Shown here: piece by piece, positions 9,161 through 17,636 of the stretch
Layout of the letters: each line of letters opens with the position of its first letter
Position numbering within the stretch: the stretch's first letter is position 1
Assembly: GCA_023428755.1 (NCBI GenBank)
Contig: JAEYWX010000017.1
Location: 310,001-374,000, forward strand
Length of the DNA: 64,000 nucleotides
Reading direction: 5' to 3'
From: Bacteroidota bacterium
GTDB lineage: Bacteria > Bacteroidota > Bacteroidia > Chitinophagales > Chitinophagaceae
Notes under the pieces: generated by a model
Seen by the model: the letters and a program-made list of their open reading frames with translations, nothing else
Database searches by the model: none
Told to the model about the DNA's origin: nothing
Translations under genes and position numbers: made by a program

Positions 9161-10536
9161 TACTTTTTGTTTTGAATATACCAGTCACGGAAACTTTGTT
9201 TGGGCGGTGTAGGCATTTCCCGTTGTTTGTACCATGGATTGAGTTTATTGTTCACGATCCACGGAAACAAACGCATCACTGCTCTTCCTGCTTTACCTGC
9301 AAAGCGATACAGTCCCGGTCTTGCCAATAAAAACGCCATTCCTTTTAAACCAACTTTCTTGGTTGTATCAACATAACCTTCGGCAACCAATACCTGTCGC
9401 CATTTCCACAACTGATCGTGTATATCAATCTTCACCGGGCATACATTACTGCAACTGCCGCAGAGTGTTGATGCAAACGGTAAATCAGCATTTGCACGCA
9501 TATCAATATTGGGATTAAGAATAGAACCGATCGGCCCTGCAACAGCAGTGTGATAGCTGTGTCCGCCGCTTCTTCTGTAAACCGGACAGGTATTAAAACA
9601 TGCAGCACAACGGATACACTTCAACGAGTTTCTGAAATCTGCACGACCCAACTGTCTGCTTCGTCCGTTATCAACAATCACAATATGCATCTCCTGCCCT
9701 TCCCGTGGTTTATGAAAATGACTGGAGTAAGTGGTGATGGGTTGACCGGTTGCACTGCGTGCCAGCAAACGAAGAAACACAGAAAGATGTTCTGCTTTCG
9801 GAATCATCTTCTCAAAACCCATGCAGGCGATGTGAATTTTTGCAGCATGTGCACCCATATCGGCATTGCCTTCGTTGGTGCAAACTACAAAGCCACCTGT
9901 TTCTGCAACGGCAAAGTTTACGCCGGTAATCGCCAGTTCCGATTCAATAAATTTTTCACGCAGATGTTGCCTTGCAGCTTCAGTTAAATATTGCGGATCG
10001 TTGTTTCCTTTTTCGGTGTTGAGATGTTCGTGAAAAGTATCGCTTACATCCTGCTTCTTTAAGTGAATCGCAGGCAATACAATATGGCTCGGCGGTTCAT
10101 TTCTGAACTGTACAATCCGTTCGCCCAAATCTGTATCAACTGTTTCAATTCCTTTTGTATGCAGAAATTCATTCAGCCCACACTCTTCGGTAAGCATACT
10201 CTTGCTCTTCACAATTTTTTTAATGTTGTGATGCGCAATGATGTCGTAGATAATCTTGTTGTGTTCTTCTGCATCTGCAGCCCAATGTACAATTACACCA
10301 TTGTCCTGCGCCTTGCTTTCAAACTCTTTTAAATAGTTATCGAGATTGGAGAGTGTATGATTTTTGATCTGCGATGCCCATTCACGTAACTGCTCCCATT
10401 CGGGTAAACCGTGTGCGGCTTTATCTCTTTTCTGGCGAACAAACCAAAGCGTTTCATCGTGCCAGTTGGTACGTGGCTCGTCGTTGATGAACTGTGCAGC
10501 AGCTTCGGCATGTTTTAATGTACTGTTGTGGCTCAT
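9160..10536 (-). CDS. lutB: Lactate utilisation iron-sulfur protein B (LutB/YkgF family)
   Basis: Iron-sulfur subunit of the L-lactate oxidising complex. With the ATG at 10536 the protein has 458 residues: an LUD domain (about 60-290), then a ferredoxin-type domain with CIRCAACFNTCP (Cys307, 310, 313, 317) and CGSCSNVCP (Cys359, 362, 366), consistent with two 4Fe-4S clusters, and a C-terminal basic tail. I prefer this start because it forms an ATGA overlap with the lutA stop at 10533-10535. A further in-frame ATG at 10623 lies inside lutA and would add 29 residues that look unlike the family. Confidence 0.92.
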   Translation of the reverse strand: MSHNSTLKHAEAAAQFINDEPRTNWHDETLWFVRQKRDKAAHGLPEWEQLREWASQIKNHTLSNLDNYLKEFESKAQDNGVIVHWAADAEEHNKIIYDIIAHHNIKKIVKSKSMLTEECGLNEFLHTKGIETVDTDLGERIVQFRNEPPSHIVLPAIHLKKQDVSDTFHEHLNTEKGNNDPQYLTEAARQHLREKFIESELAITGVNFAVAETGGFVVCTNEGNADMGAHAAKIHIACMGFEKMIPKAEHLSVFLRLLARSATGQPITTYSSHFHKPREGQEMHIVIVDNGRSRQLGRADFRNSLKCIRCAACFNTCPVYRRSGGHSYHTAVAGPIGSILNPNIDMRANADLPFASTLCGSCSNVCPVKIDIHDQLWKWRQVLVAEGYVDTTKKVGLKGMAFLLARPGLYRFAGKAGRAVMRLFPWIVNNKLNPWYKQREMPTPPKQSFRDWYIQNKK

Positions 10537-11270
10537 GCGTTGCTGTTTAAAATTTCTGCAATATGAATGGCTTTCACATTGCTGCCATTTCGTTTTAAAA
10601 TGCCTTCTAAATGCATGAGGCAACTGGTATCGCCGCCGGTAATGTATTGCACATCGTTGCTGGCATGATCGGCAATACGATCCTTTCCCATCTTCACACT
10701 CACAGCTTCTTCAAACACACAAAACGTACCGCCAAAGCCACAACATTCATCTGGGCGGGAAGGCAGTTTCAATTCCAGTCCCTGCACCATGTTGAGCAGT
10801 TGTTGTGGTTTGGAAAATGCAGGTAAGTTACGCTCACTCATTGATGACAGATGTAAACCACGCTGACCGTGACAGCTGTTGTGCAAACCAACTTTATAGG
10901 GAAAACTTGCCTCCAGTTTTTCAACCTTCAATACATCGATCAAAAACTCTGTGAGTTCGTACACATGTTTGCGGATATGTTCTGCTTCACCTAGGTGTTG
11001 TTCATCGTGCAGGTGTTCTTTTACATGCAACACGCAACTGCCCGTTGGCCCAACGATATAATCGAAGCCACGGAAATTCGAAACAAAATTTTTATCGCAA
11101 TTTTTACTGAGTGACGCAAAACCACTGTTGGCCATCGGCTGACCGCAACAGGTTTGATTCAATGGGAAAGAAACATCGCAACAAAGTTTTTCTAACAGCT
11201 GCAAGGTTGCAATACCAACATTTGGATAAAACTGATCAATGTAACAGGGAATAAATAATCCAACTTTCAT
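10533..11270 (-). CDS. lutA: Lactate utilisation protein A (LutA/YkgE family)
   Basis: Cysteine-rich subunit of the LutABC L-lactate oxidase complex. The 245-residue protein contains the two CCG domains expected for the family: TCCGQP (Cys41-Cys42) and ECCGFGGTF (Cys176-Cys177), with NSCHGQRGLH at 131-140 also conserved. CCG domains bind an unusual iron-sulfur cluster in related heterodisulfide reductase subunits. The gene starts 15 bases after the upstream kinase ends and overlaps lutB by ATGA, so it belongs to the rhamnose operon. Confidence 0.92.
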   Translation of the reverse strand: MKVGLFIPCYIDQFYPNVGIATLQLLEKLCCDVSFPLNQTCCGQPMANSGFASLSKNCDKNFVSNFRGFDYIVGPTGSCVLHVKEHLHDEQHLGEAEHIRKHVYELTEFLIDVLKVEKLEASFPYKVGLHNSCHGQRGLHLSSMSERNLPAFSKPQQLLNMVQGLELKLPSRPDECCGFGGTFCVFEEAVSVKMGKDRIADHASNDVQYITGGDTSCLMHLEGILKRNGSNVKAIHIAEILNSNA

Positions 11271-11285
11271 ACGAACAACACTCCA

Positions 11286-12728
11286 TCATTTCTTTGAATC
11301 TGCATAATATTTTAGCTCGATGATATCGTTCGGGATATGCTTGCTGTTCCAATGTTTGTGAATCGCAAGTGCCGCACCCAATGCAGACGCCTGTGCGACA
11401 GATGCTGCAAACAATTCAATATCGGGAAACGCATCGGCGAGCATATGCATAAAGATCGGGTTCTTTCCGAAACCACCGTCTACAAAAATCCGTTTTACAG
11501 GTGTGCCTTTTAATACAAGACTGGTACTGTACACCTGTTGATTGATAATATCAGCGATCAATTGATGATACGCCTGCTCATAACTGCTGAAAGAAGAAAG
11601 ATCACGACGGGCAAATGCCGATTGCTGGATCATTACTTCATCGCTGCTTTTTTTGGCAAAGGATTTTGACTGTTTTTGCTGAAGGATCATTTGCTGATCG
11701 TACGCCACTGTTGTATAATAATTCAGCGGAACATCGAAATGTGCAGCCAGTCGTTTTGTTTGCTGTTCATGTTCATATCCTGCAAACAACCTTGATGCTT
11801 TTACCGGGCTCCCCGAAAAAGAAAGATAACACAAACAATCCTGATGCAATTCAAGATCGCTGAGTTGTGAATGATTGAACGGATTGAGTGTAATGCACCA
11901 GGTACCGGTTGACAATAAAATAAATGGCTCGTGAAACGATGTGAAATATGGGATCAATGCAGATGAGCTGTCGTGCAAACCACCTCCAACAGGAATTTTT
12001 TTATTGACGAAACCGGCCATTGCATCACTTTTTAAAACAGGAGCAAATTTGCTGTCGATCGATTCCTGTTTCACCCAATCATGGTATTGCTTTTCCTGAA
12101 AATCCCACAAATTGGTATGACAGCCTATACTTGTAATATCAGTGTGTAATTTGCCCGACAGTATAAAACAAAGGTATTGCGGTAAATGCAACGCATATTT
12201 TATTTCAGCAAACAGTTCCGGCTTTTCATACTTGAGACGATACAACTGCATCCCCGAATTAAGATGACCTAGCACTGGTGAAGCTGTATCTTTTGAAACT
12301 TTACTTTCACCACCATAGGTTTTATAAAACTGTGCCTGCAATGCAGCCGGGAAAGGTTTCAGGTAATTGTACAAAGGTGCAATCACTTCTTTCTTTGCAT
12401 TAAGATATACAAAGCTTGCACCATATGCAGAAAAATTAACTGCTTTAATTTGAAAGCGCTCATCATTCACTACTTTCTCGAACGATGTCTTCACCCAATC
12501 TGTTAGCAAGGCAACATCTTCACAGACAAATCCATCCTCATCGGTTGTTTCCGGTAATTGCTCACTTTCTTCGTGCACCACCGCATACTGTTCATTAAAC
12601 AGTAAGAGTTTTTTATTGGTTTTGCCAATATCAAAGATCGCTATAACAGCCTCACCCCTCGTTCCCCTCTCCGAAGGAGAAGGGAGGTCGAGCTTTTTAT
12701 TTTCTATTTTGCTTTTATCGGAACCCAT
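11286..12728 (-). CDS. rhaB: FGGY-family carbohydrate kinase, rhamnulokinase type
   Basis: Expected to phosphorylate L-rhamnulose with ATP, giving rhamnulose-1-phosphate. The product has 480 residues with the FGGY kinase fold: phosphate-binding AIFDIGKTNKK near residue 30, GLHDSSSA with the catalytic Asp in the middle, STGTWCITLNPF, and VDGGFGKNPIF near the C-terminus. The neighbours are rhamnose isomerase upstream and lutA downstream. Oddly, residues 13-27 (LDLPSPSERGTRGEA) are encoded by a palindromic repeat at 12650-12687. No ATG, GTG or TTG occurs between that stretch and the conserved AIFDIG, so the repeat appears to be translated. The symbol is given from family and operon context; related FGGY kinases cannot be fully excluded. 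Confidence 0.88.
   Translation of the reverse strand: MGSDKSKIENKKLDLPSPSERGTRGEAVIAIFDIGKTNKKLLLFNEQYAVVHEESEQLPETTDEDGFVCEDVALLTDWVKTSFEKVVNDERFQIKAVNFSAYGASFVYLNAKKEVIAPLYNYLKPFPAALQAQFYKTYGGESKVSKDTASPVLGHLNSGMQLYRLKYEKPELFAEIKYALHLPQYLCFILSGKLHTDITSIGCHTNLWDFQEKQYHDWVKQESIDSKFAPVLKSDAMAGFVNKKIPVGGGLHDSSSALIPYFTSFHEPFILLSTGTWCITLNPFNHSQLSDLELHQDCLCYLSFSGSPVKASRLFAGYEHEQQTKRLAAHFDVPLNYYTTVAYDQQMILQQKQSKSFAKKSSDEVMIQQSAFARRDLSSFSSYEQAYHQLIADIINQQVYSTSLVLKGTPVKRIFVDGGFGKNPIFMHMLADAFPDIELFAASVAQASALGAALAIHKHWNSKHIPNDIIELKYYADSKK
12650..12687. repeat. Palindromic repeat element inside the 5' end of the kinase gene
   Basis: CCCCTCTCC-gaa-GGAGAAGGG forms a near-perfect hairpin, flanked on one side by CCTCACCCC. 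This layout (a GAG-rich palindrome with a TGAGG tail) resembles repeats I know from intergenic regions of many Chitinophagaceae genomes. Here it lies in frame within the kinase coding sequence. Copy number in this genome was not checked. Confidence 0.6.
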
Positions 12729-12806
12729 CAGCTTTCATTTATCAACAAAATTCAGAGAGTATCATTTATTAAATTGCTTTGACAGGTTAGGTTTTGTGCA
12801 TGGATG

Positions 12807-12838
12807 GCCTCCCCTATCGGGGGAGGTCGGGAGGGGGC
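12807..12838. repeat. GC-rich palindromic repeat at the end of the rhamnose isomerase gene
   Basis: CCTCCCC-TATC-GGGGAGG followed by TCGGGAGGGGG is a strong hairpin, much more GC-rich than its surroundings. Its last base coincides with the isomerase stop codon (TAG, complement of 12838-12840). It lies in the 109-base gap between isomerase and kinase, and could act as an attenuator or mRNA processing site as well as a dispersed repeat. Confidence 0.6.
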
Positions 12839-14112
12839 TACAATCCCGTTGCTACTGTTTTAGAACCACGCTCTTTAATCAGTGCTTCCCGAAGTTTTTG
12901 TTCACGGAAAAATTGTAATGGATACAAAGCAGCCCCGCTCCGCAATCTTGCTTCTGCTACCAAAGGACGCAGATCGGTACGGAACGTATGTTGCAGAATT
13001 TCCTGTGCTGCCACTACATCGTTTGCTTCCTGAGCAGCATTCAGTTTTTTTCTGTCTACCGTTAATGCCTGTGCATAGGCCAACATGATTGCTTCGACTG
13101 ATTGCAGCAGATCTTCCAACGGGTCTTTTATATTATGACTTGCATCAATCATCCATCCAAGATCAGATGTGTGATCCATACCTCTTGCATCCATTCCTTC
13201 CACCAGTTCATTGAAAATTAAAAACAATTGATAGGGTTTGATGCTGCCTACGGTTAAATCATCATCACCATATTTACTATCGTTAAAATGGAAACCGGCC
13301 AGTTTGCCTTCCATCAGCAACAATGCAACGATCTGTTCAATATTTGCATTGGGCAAATGGTGCCCAAGATCAACCAACGTATATGCTTTGGGGCCGAGTT
13401 TGTTTGCATACAATAATGACTGTCCCCAATCGCCTACTGTCATGGAATAGAAGTTGGGTTCAAATGCTTTGTACTCCACAAACACTTTCCAATCAGCAGG
13501 TAAGGCTGCATAAATCTCCTGCAAACTTTCCAATGTATTTTGAAATGCTTTACGGAAATTTAATTGACCAGGAAACGAACTGCCATCGCTTAACCAAACT
13601 GTTAATGCAGTTGATCCAAGTTCTACACCGTGTTTAATTACTTCGATATTGTGTTCAATGGCCTGCTTGCGAACTGCTTTATTTACGTGTTGCAGTGAAC
13701 CAAATTTATAACTCAGCTCCTGATCTTTCTGATCCTGAAACGTATTGGAATTAACAGCATCAAACTTTAAACCCAGTTGAGCTGCCGTAGCTTTGATAGA
13801 TGCATAATTCCCAGGAATATCCCATGGAATATGCAATGAAATGGCACCGCTTGATTGATTGAGTGCATGCAGCAAACCCACATCTTCTAACTTTTGTTCC
13901 AGATTGCCCGGTTCACCCGCTCCTGCAAAACGTCCAAAACGTGTACCACCTGTACCTAAGGCCCAACTGGGAATTGCTACCTGGAAATCGATGAGCTTTT
14001 GTAACACATCTTCCACATTTGGAATATCGGCTGCAAGGAATTCAAATTTTCGCTGGTGATCTGTGGTATGTAATCCATTAAACTCAGCAATCCTGTTTTT
14101 TTCTATACGCAT
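12838..14112 (-). CDS. rhaI: L-rhamnose isomerase (RhaI, Pseudomonas stutzeri type)
   Basis: Interconverts L-rhamnose and L-rhamnulose in the cytoplasm using divalent metal ions. The 424-residue TIM-barrel protein carries ligand positions matching the P. stutzeri enzyme with a constant offset of about six: Glu213 (FVEYKAF), Asp248 (LVDLGHH), His275 (GFHFND) and Asp323 (MIDASHN). The N-terminus has GTGGTRFGRF, usual for this family and unlike the E. coli RhaA type. It lies 106 bases downstream of the aldolase gene. The stop codon abuts a palindromic repeat, so the last residues may have been altered by insertion, although the terminal SKTVATGL looks natural. Confidence 0.93.
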   Translation of the reverse strand: MRIEKNRIAEFNGLHTTDHQRKFEFLAADIPNVEDVLQKLIDFQVAIPSWALGTGGTRFGRFAGAGEPGNLEQKLEDVGLLHALNQSSGAISLHIPWDIPGNYASIKATAAQLGLKFDAVNSNTFQDQKDQELSYKFGSLQHVNKAVRKQAIEHNIEVIKHGVELGSTALTVWLSDGSSFPGQLNFRKAFQNTLESLQEIYAALPADWKVFVEYKAFEPNFYSMTVGDWGQSLLYANKLGPKAYTLVDLGHHLPNANIEQIVALLLMEGKLAGFHFNDSKYGDDDLTVGSIKPYQLFLIFNELVEGMDARGMDHTSDLGWMIDASHNIKDPLEDLLQSVEAIMLAYAQALTVDRKKLNAAQEANDVVAAQEILQHTFRTDLRPLVAEARLRSGAALYPLQFFREQKLREALIKERGSKTVATGL

Positions 14113-14218
14113 ACATTCAATATTATAACTGTTAAGTTAATCAATTTAAAAAAAGAGGGTCGAATGAGAGCAATCAACCCGTTTTAAATAACTATTGATT
14201 ATGAGAAAAAAGAGATTC

Positions 14219-16339
14219 TTACCGTACAAATGCGGTTGCTACTCCTCCATCAACATTCAATACATTGCCCGTTGATTTATGTAACAATCCGCCTGCAAAT
14301 GCAAAACATGCATTGGCAATATCTTCAGGTAAAATAATTTCGTTTAATAATGTTCGTCCTGCATAGTAAGCCGGTAATTCCTCAATACTGATGCCGTATG
14401 CTTTCGCTCTGCCTTCGGCCCAGCCACCACTCCAGATATTGCTACCTGCAATTACTGCATCCGGATTCACTACGTTCACACGTATCTTATCTTTTCCTAA
14501 TTCAGCAGCATTCAGTCTTGACAAATGCAGCTGTGCAGCTTTTGCAGAACCATAGCCTGCATTGTTGGGACCGCTTACCAATGCATTCTTACTTACGATA
14601 TTCAATATATCGCCGCCAAGGCTTTGCTTACGCATTACTTCCACCGCTTTTTGTGTTACCTGGAATTGACCTTTCACCAATACATCATACAAAATATCCC
14701 AATCTTTTTCGGTATGCTCTTCAATTGGTTTTGAAATAGACAAGCCGGCATTGTTTACAATAATATCTACACCACCAAATGCAAGTGCAGCAGTTGTAAG
14801 CGTATCTAAAATGGTATCTTCTTTGGTAACATCCAATACATCAGCAGCCACCACATCTTTCCCAAATTGTTTTACAAATTCATCTTTTGCCTCAGCTAAT
14901 CGTTCCGCATTCATATCATTCAGAATCACACAAGCACCTTCTTCAGCAAATTTTTTCGCAATGGCTTTTCCAATTCCACCACCGCTTCCGGTTACCAATG
15001 CAATTTTTCCGCTTAATGCTTTTGGCTTGGGCATGCGTTGCAGTTTTGCTTCTTCCAGCAGCCAGTATTCAATATTAAATGCTTCCTGGCGAGGCAATGA
15101 AGTGTATTCAGAAATTGCTTCTGCACCTTTCATTACATTAATGGCATTAATATAAAACTCAGCTGCTACCCGTGCTGTTTGTTTATCTTTTGCAAATGTG
15201 AACATACCTACACCGGGATAAATAATAACAACCGGGTTGGGATCACGCATTGCCGGACTGTTCGGATGTTTGCAGGTGTTGTAATAATCTGCATACATGT
15301 TGCGGTATGCTTCAAACAACGGAGCAATTTTTTCTTTGATCTTCTTTACATCGCTTAAGTCTTCACCTGCTTCCAGATTCAATACAAGGGGTGAAATTTT
15401 TGTTCGAAGAAAGTGATCGGGACAGCTTGTTCCCAATGGGGCTAACCGATCCAGATCGTTGGAGTTAATGTATTCCAACACTCTTGCATCGTCGGTAAAA
15501 TGACCGATCATGCGATTTTGTGATGAGCAGAACCCACGAAGTACAGGTGCCAATGCAGCCGCTTGTGCTTTGCGTTCTCCTTCCGGTAATGAGTTGATCT
15601 TTGCACCACCGAAAATGGATGTTTGTTTCGCAATATTATCCTGCAGATATTCTGCACAACGCTCAATCACTTCAAGTGTGTTGAGATAGGATTCGTAAGC
15701 AGTATCGCCCCAGGTAAACAAACCATGTGAGCCAAGCATAATACCACGAATGCCGGGGTTTTCATCCAAACATTGTTTTAATTGCAAACCCAGATCAAAC
15801 CCTGGTTTTTGCCAAGGCACCCAACCGATGGTTCCGTTAAATAATTCTTTGGTGATCTTTTCTCCATCTTTTGCAGCAGCAATAGCAATAGCTGCATCTG
15901 GGTGTAAATGATCAATATGTTTGAATGGAAGAAATCCGTGTAACGGTGTATCGATCGATGGTGCTTTTGAAGCAAGATCGTAAATACAATGATTGAAGAG
16001 TTCCACCATTTCATCTTCATGATCCATTCCACGATAGATATTTTTTAAACTGCGTAAACGGTCAACATACAATGCCGCTAACCCACTACGCTTCATGGTG
16101 CCAAGATCGCCGCCGCTACCCTTTACCCACATTACTTCCACTTCCTTCCCGGTCAACGGATCTTTTGCCATTGCCTTGCAGGAGGTGTTGCCTCCACCAT
16201 AATTGGTGAGCCTTAAATCGGCACCCAATAAATTGGAACGATACACTAACAATGCTACTTCATCACCTGCCAATGCAGCTGCTTTGGCATCATCCCACAG
16301 ATAACTGACATGTTTATACTTTTTTGTTTCTACTGACAT
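14219..16339 (-). CDS. rhaEW: Bifunctional rhamnulose-1-phosphate aldolase / L-lactaldehyde dehydrogenase
   Basis: Splits rhamnulose-1-phosphate into DHAP and L-lactaldehyde, then oxidises the lactaldehyde to L-lactate. The 706-residue fusion has a class II aldolase domain at about 1-420: GGGNTS at 48-53, KGSGGD at 73-78, zinc ligands in HIDHLH (His141, His144, His146) and a GSHG motif at 203-206. A short-chain dehydrogenase domain follows at about 443-706, with nucleotide-binding TGSGGGIG at 450-457, NNAG at 529-532 and catalytic Tyr596/Lys600 in YGSAK. This fusion is known from Bacillus and other rhamnose regulons (RhaEW/YuxG). The lutABC genes later in the operon consume the lactate product. 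It is 20 bases from the permease gene. Confidence 0.95.
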   Translation of the reverse strand: MSVETKKYKHVSYLWDDAKAAALAGDEVALLVYRSNLLGADLRLTNYGGGNTSCKAMAKDPLTGKEVEVMWVKGSGGDLGTMKRSGLAALYVDRLRSLKNIYRGMDHEDEMVELFNHCIYDLASKAPSIDTPLHGFLPFKHIDHLHPDAAIAIAAAKDGEKITKELFNGTIGWVPWQKPGFDLGLQLKQCLDENPGIRGIMLGSHGLFTWGDTAYESYLNTLEVIERCAEYLQDNIAKQTSIFGGAKINSLPEGERKAQAAALAPVLRGFCSSQNRMIGHFTDDARVLEYINSNDLDRLAPLGTSCPDHFLRTKISPLVLNLEAGEDLSDVKKIKEKIAPLFEAYRNMYADYYNTCKHPNSPAMRDPNPVVIIYPGVGMFTFAKDKQTARVAAEFYINAINVMKGAEAISEYTSLPRQEAFNIEYWLLEEAKLQRMPKPKALSGKIALVTGSGGGIGKAIAKKFAEEGACVILNDMNAERLAEAKDEFVKQFGKDVVAADVLDVTKEDTILDTLTTAALAFGGVDIIVNNAGLSISKPIEEHTEKDWDILYDVLVKGQFQVTQKAVEVMRKQSLGGDILNIVSKNALVSGPNNAGYGSAKAAQLHLSRLNAAELGKDKIRVNVVNPDAVIAGSNIWSGGWAEGRAKAYGISIEELPAYYAGRTLLNEIILPEDIANACFAFAGGLLHKSTGNVLNVDGGVATAFVR

Positions 16340-16359
16340 AACATACCTCTTTTATATTT

Positions 16360-17448
16360 TTAATGCAGGCTATTTCCATATCCCACCAGTAACACTGAAA
16401 GAATAATGATGATAATACCTGTTGTAACGGTCATGATTGTTTTTTTGCTTACACCCTTCCATTCTTTTAACAGCAATCCCCACATATTGGCTACCAGGAT
16501 AATAAATGCCATGTGCAGTATCCATGAGCTGGGGCCGTTTCCTAATTTGCTTTCGCCCATACCATAAAAGAAAAACTGCAGGAACCATGTTGTGCCAGCC
16601 AATGCTGCAAACAAATAGTTTTTGAACAGTGGTGTTTTTTTATTGGTATAATCACCAAATGTTTTGTTGCGGGCATTCAGTATTACGCACCAGATCAAAT
16701 TCGTTGTTAACCCACCCCACAGTAACACCACATAGATCACATTGTTGCGGTATAAAAATTCGCCTTCTCCGGGATTGGCTGCCACCCATGCTTCGTTGGC
16801 AACAGTGGCAAGTGTTTGCCCGGCTTCCAACCCAAAATTGAAACAGGCACTTAACACACCCGATACAATTGAAACAAACATGCCCAATGCAAATTTGTAT
16901 TCGGTTTTTACTTCAGCTCCGTGCGGATCGGTACCGGCTACGTTCAATTCTTTCTCCTTCATCATACCTGCTTTACCACAAACAACGATACCAAGCACAC
17001 AAACGAGGAGGCCGGCCAAAATGGTTAAACCCCACGTTGAACCAATCATCATACTGAATGTATCTTTTGCTGCAACGGGATTGAAATCGTAGTATACAGC
17101 AGGAATGATGGCCCCAAACACCATACACAATCCAAGGATAATACTGCTGCCGAGAGATACGCCGAGATAGCGAACGCCGAGTCCGTAGGTTAACCCACCA
17201 ATGCCCCACAAAATGCCGAACATGTAAGTTGCAGCCAATACAGGACCTGCTTCACCTTTAATGATTTCAACAAAACCGGGAATGGTAAGATACGCTGCTA
17301 ACGGGGGAACAATAAGCCAGGAGAACAATCCACCAATAATCCAATAGCTCTCCCAATGCCATCCTTTTACTTTTTTGTAAGGGATATAGAAGCTGCCCGA
17401 GGCAAAACCACCAATGAAGTGAAAGATCACACCTAATAAAACCTGCAT
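16360..17448 (-). CDS. rhaT: L-rhamnose/H+ symporter RhaT
   Basis: Inner-membrane permease that takes up L-rhamnose with protons. The 362-residue protein is highly hydrophobic, with about ten membrane segments, and begins with HFIGGFASGSFYIPYKKVKGW, the characteristic RhaT N-terminus. Later segments include GLGVRYLGVSLGSSIILGL and FFFYGMGESKLG, also typical. It is the first gene of the minus-strand rhamnose operon and is divergent from the GntR regulator, so the operon promoter must lie in the 188-base gap between them. Confidence 0.95.
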   Translation of the reverse strand: MQVLLGVIFHFIGGFASGSFYIPYKKVKGWHWESYWIIGGLFSWLIVPPLAAYLTIPGFVEIIKGEAGPVLAATYMFGILWGIGGLTYGLGVRYLGVSLGSSIILGLCMVFGAIIPAVYYDFNPVAAKDTFSMMIGSTWGLTILAGLLVCVLGIVVCGKAGMMKEKELNVAGTDPHGAEVKTEYKFALGMFVSIVSGVLSACFNFGLEAGQTLATVANEAWVAANPGEGEFLYRNNVIYVVLLWGGLTTNLIWCVILNARNKTFGDYTNKKTPLFKNYLFAALAGTTWFLQFFFYGMGESKLGNGPSSWILHMAFIILVANMWGLLLKEWKGVSKKTIMTVTTGIIIIILSVLLVGYGNSLH

Positions 17449-17636
17449 TCGTTATATTTTTTTATAAAGCAAGGATGACAGGCATAAAATTACCCCCTCT
17501 CCAACCGTTTACTGTCATGTACTATCTGGTTAATATTCATTCCATTTATGAACTCATCTGTTGTTTTTGAGAAATTACTTATCTTTTGCCCCCATAGAAG
17601 CCCGTGGCAGCCATAACTAGAAAACGAATTGCAAGC
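17449..17636. promoter_or_regulatory. Divergent control region between rhaT and the GntR regulator
   Basis: This gap must hold promoters for both the rhamnose operon and the regulator gene. GATGACA at 17474-17480 and TGTCATG at 17513-17519 form an inverted pair (TGACA/TGTCA core) 32 bases apart, which could be two operator half-sites. TATCTTTTG at 17580-17588 resembles the phylum's -7 element for the regulator gene, but the -33 match is poorly spaced. No site can be assigned firmly. Confidence 0.4.
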
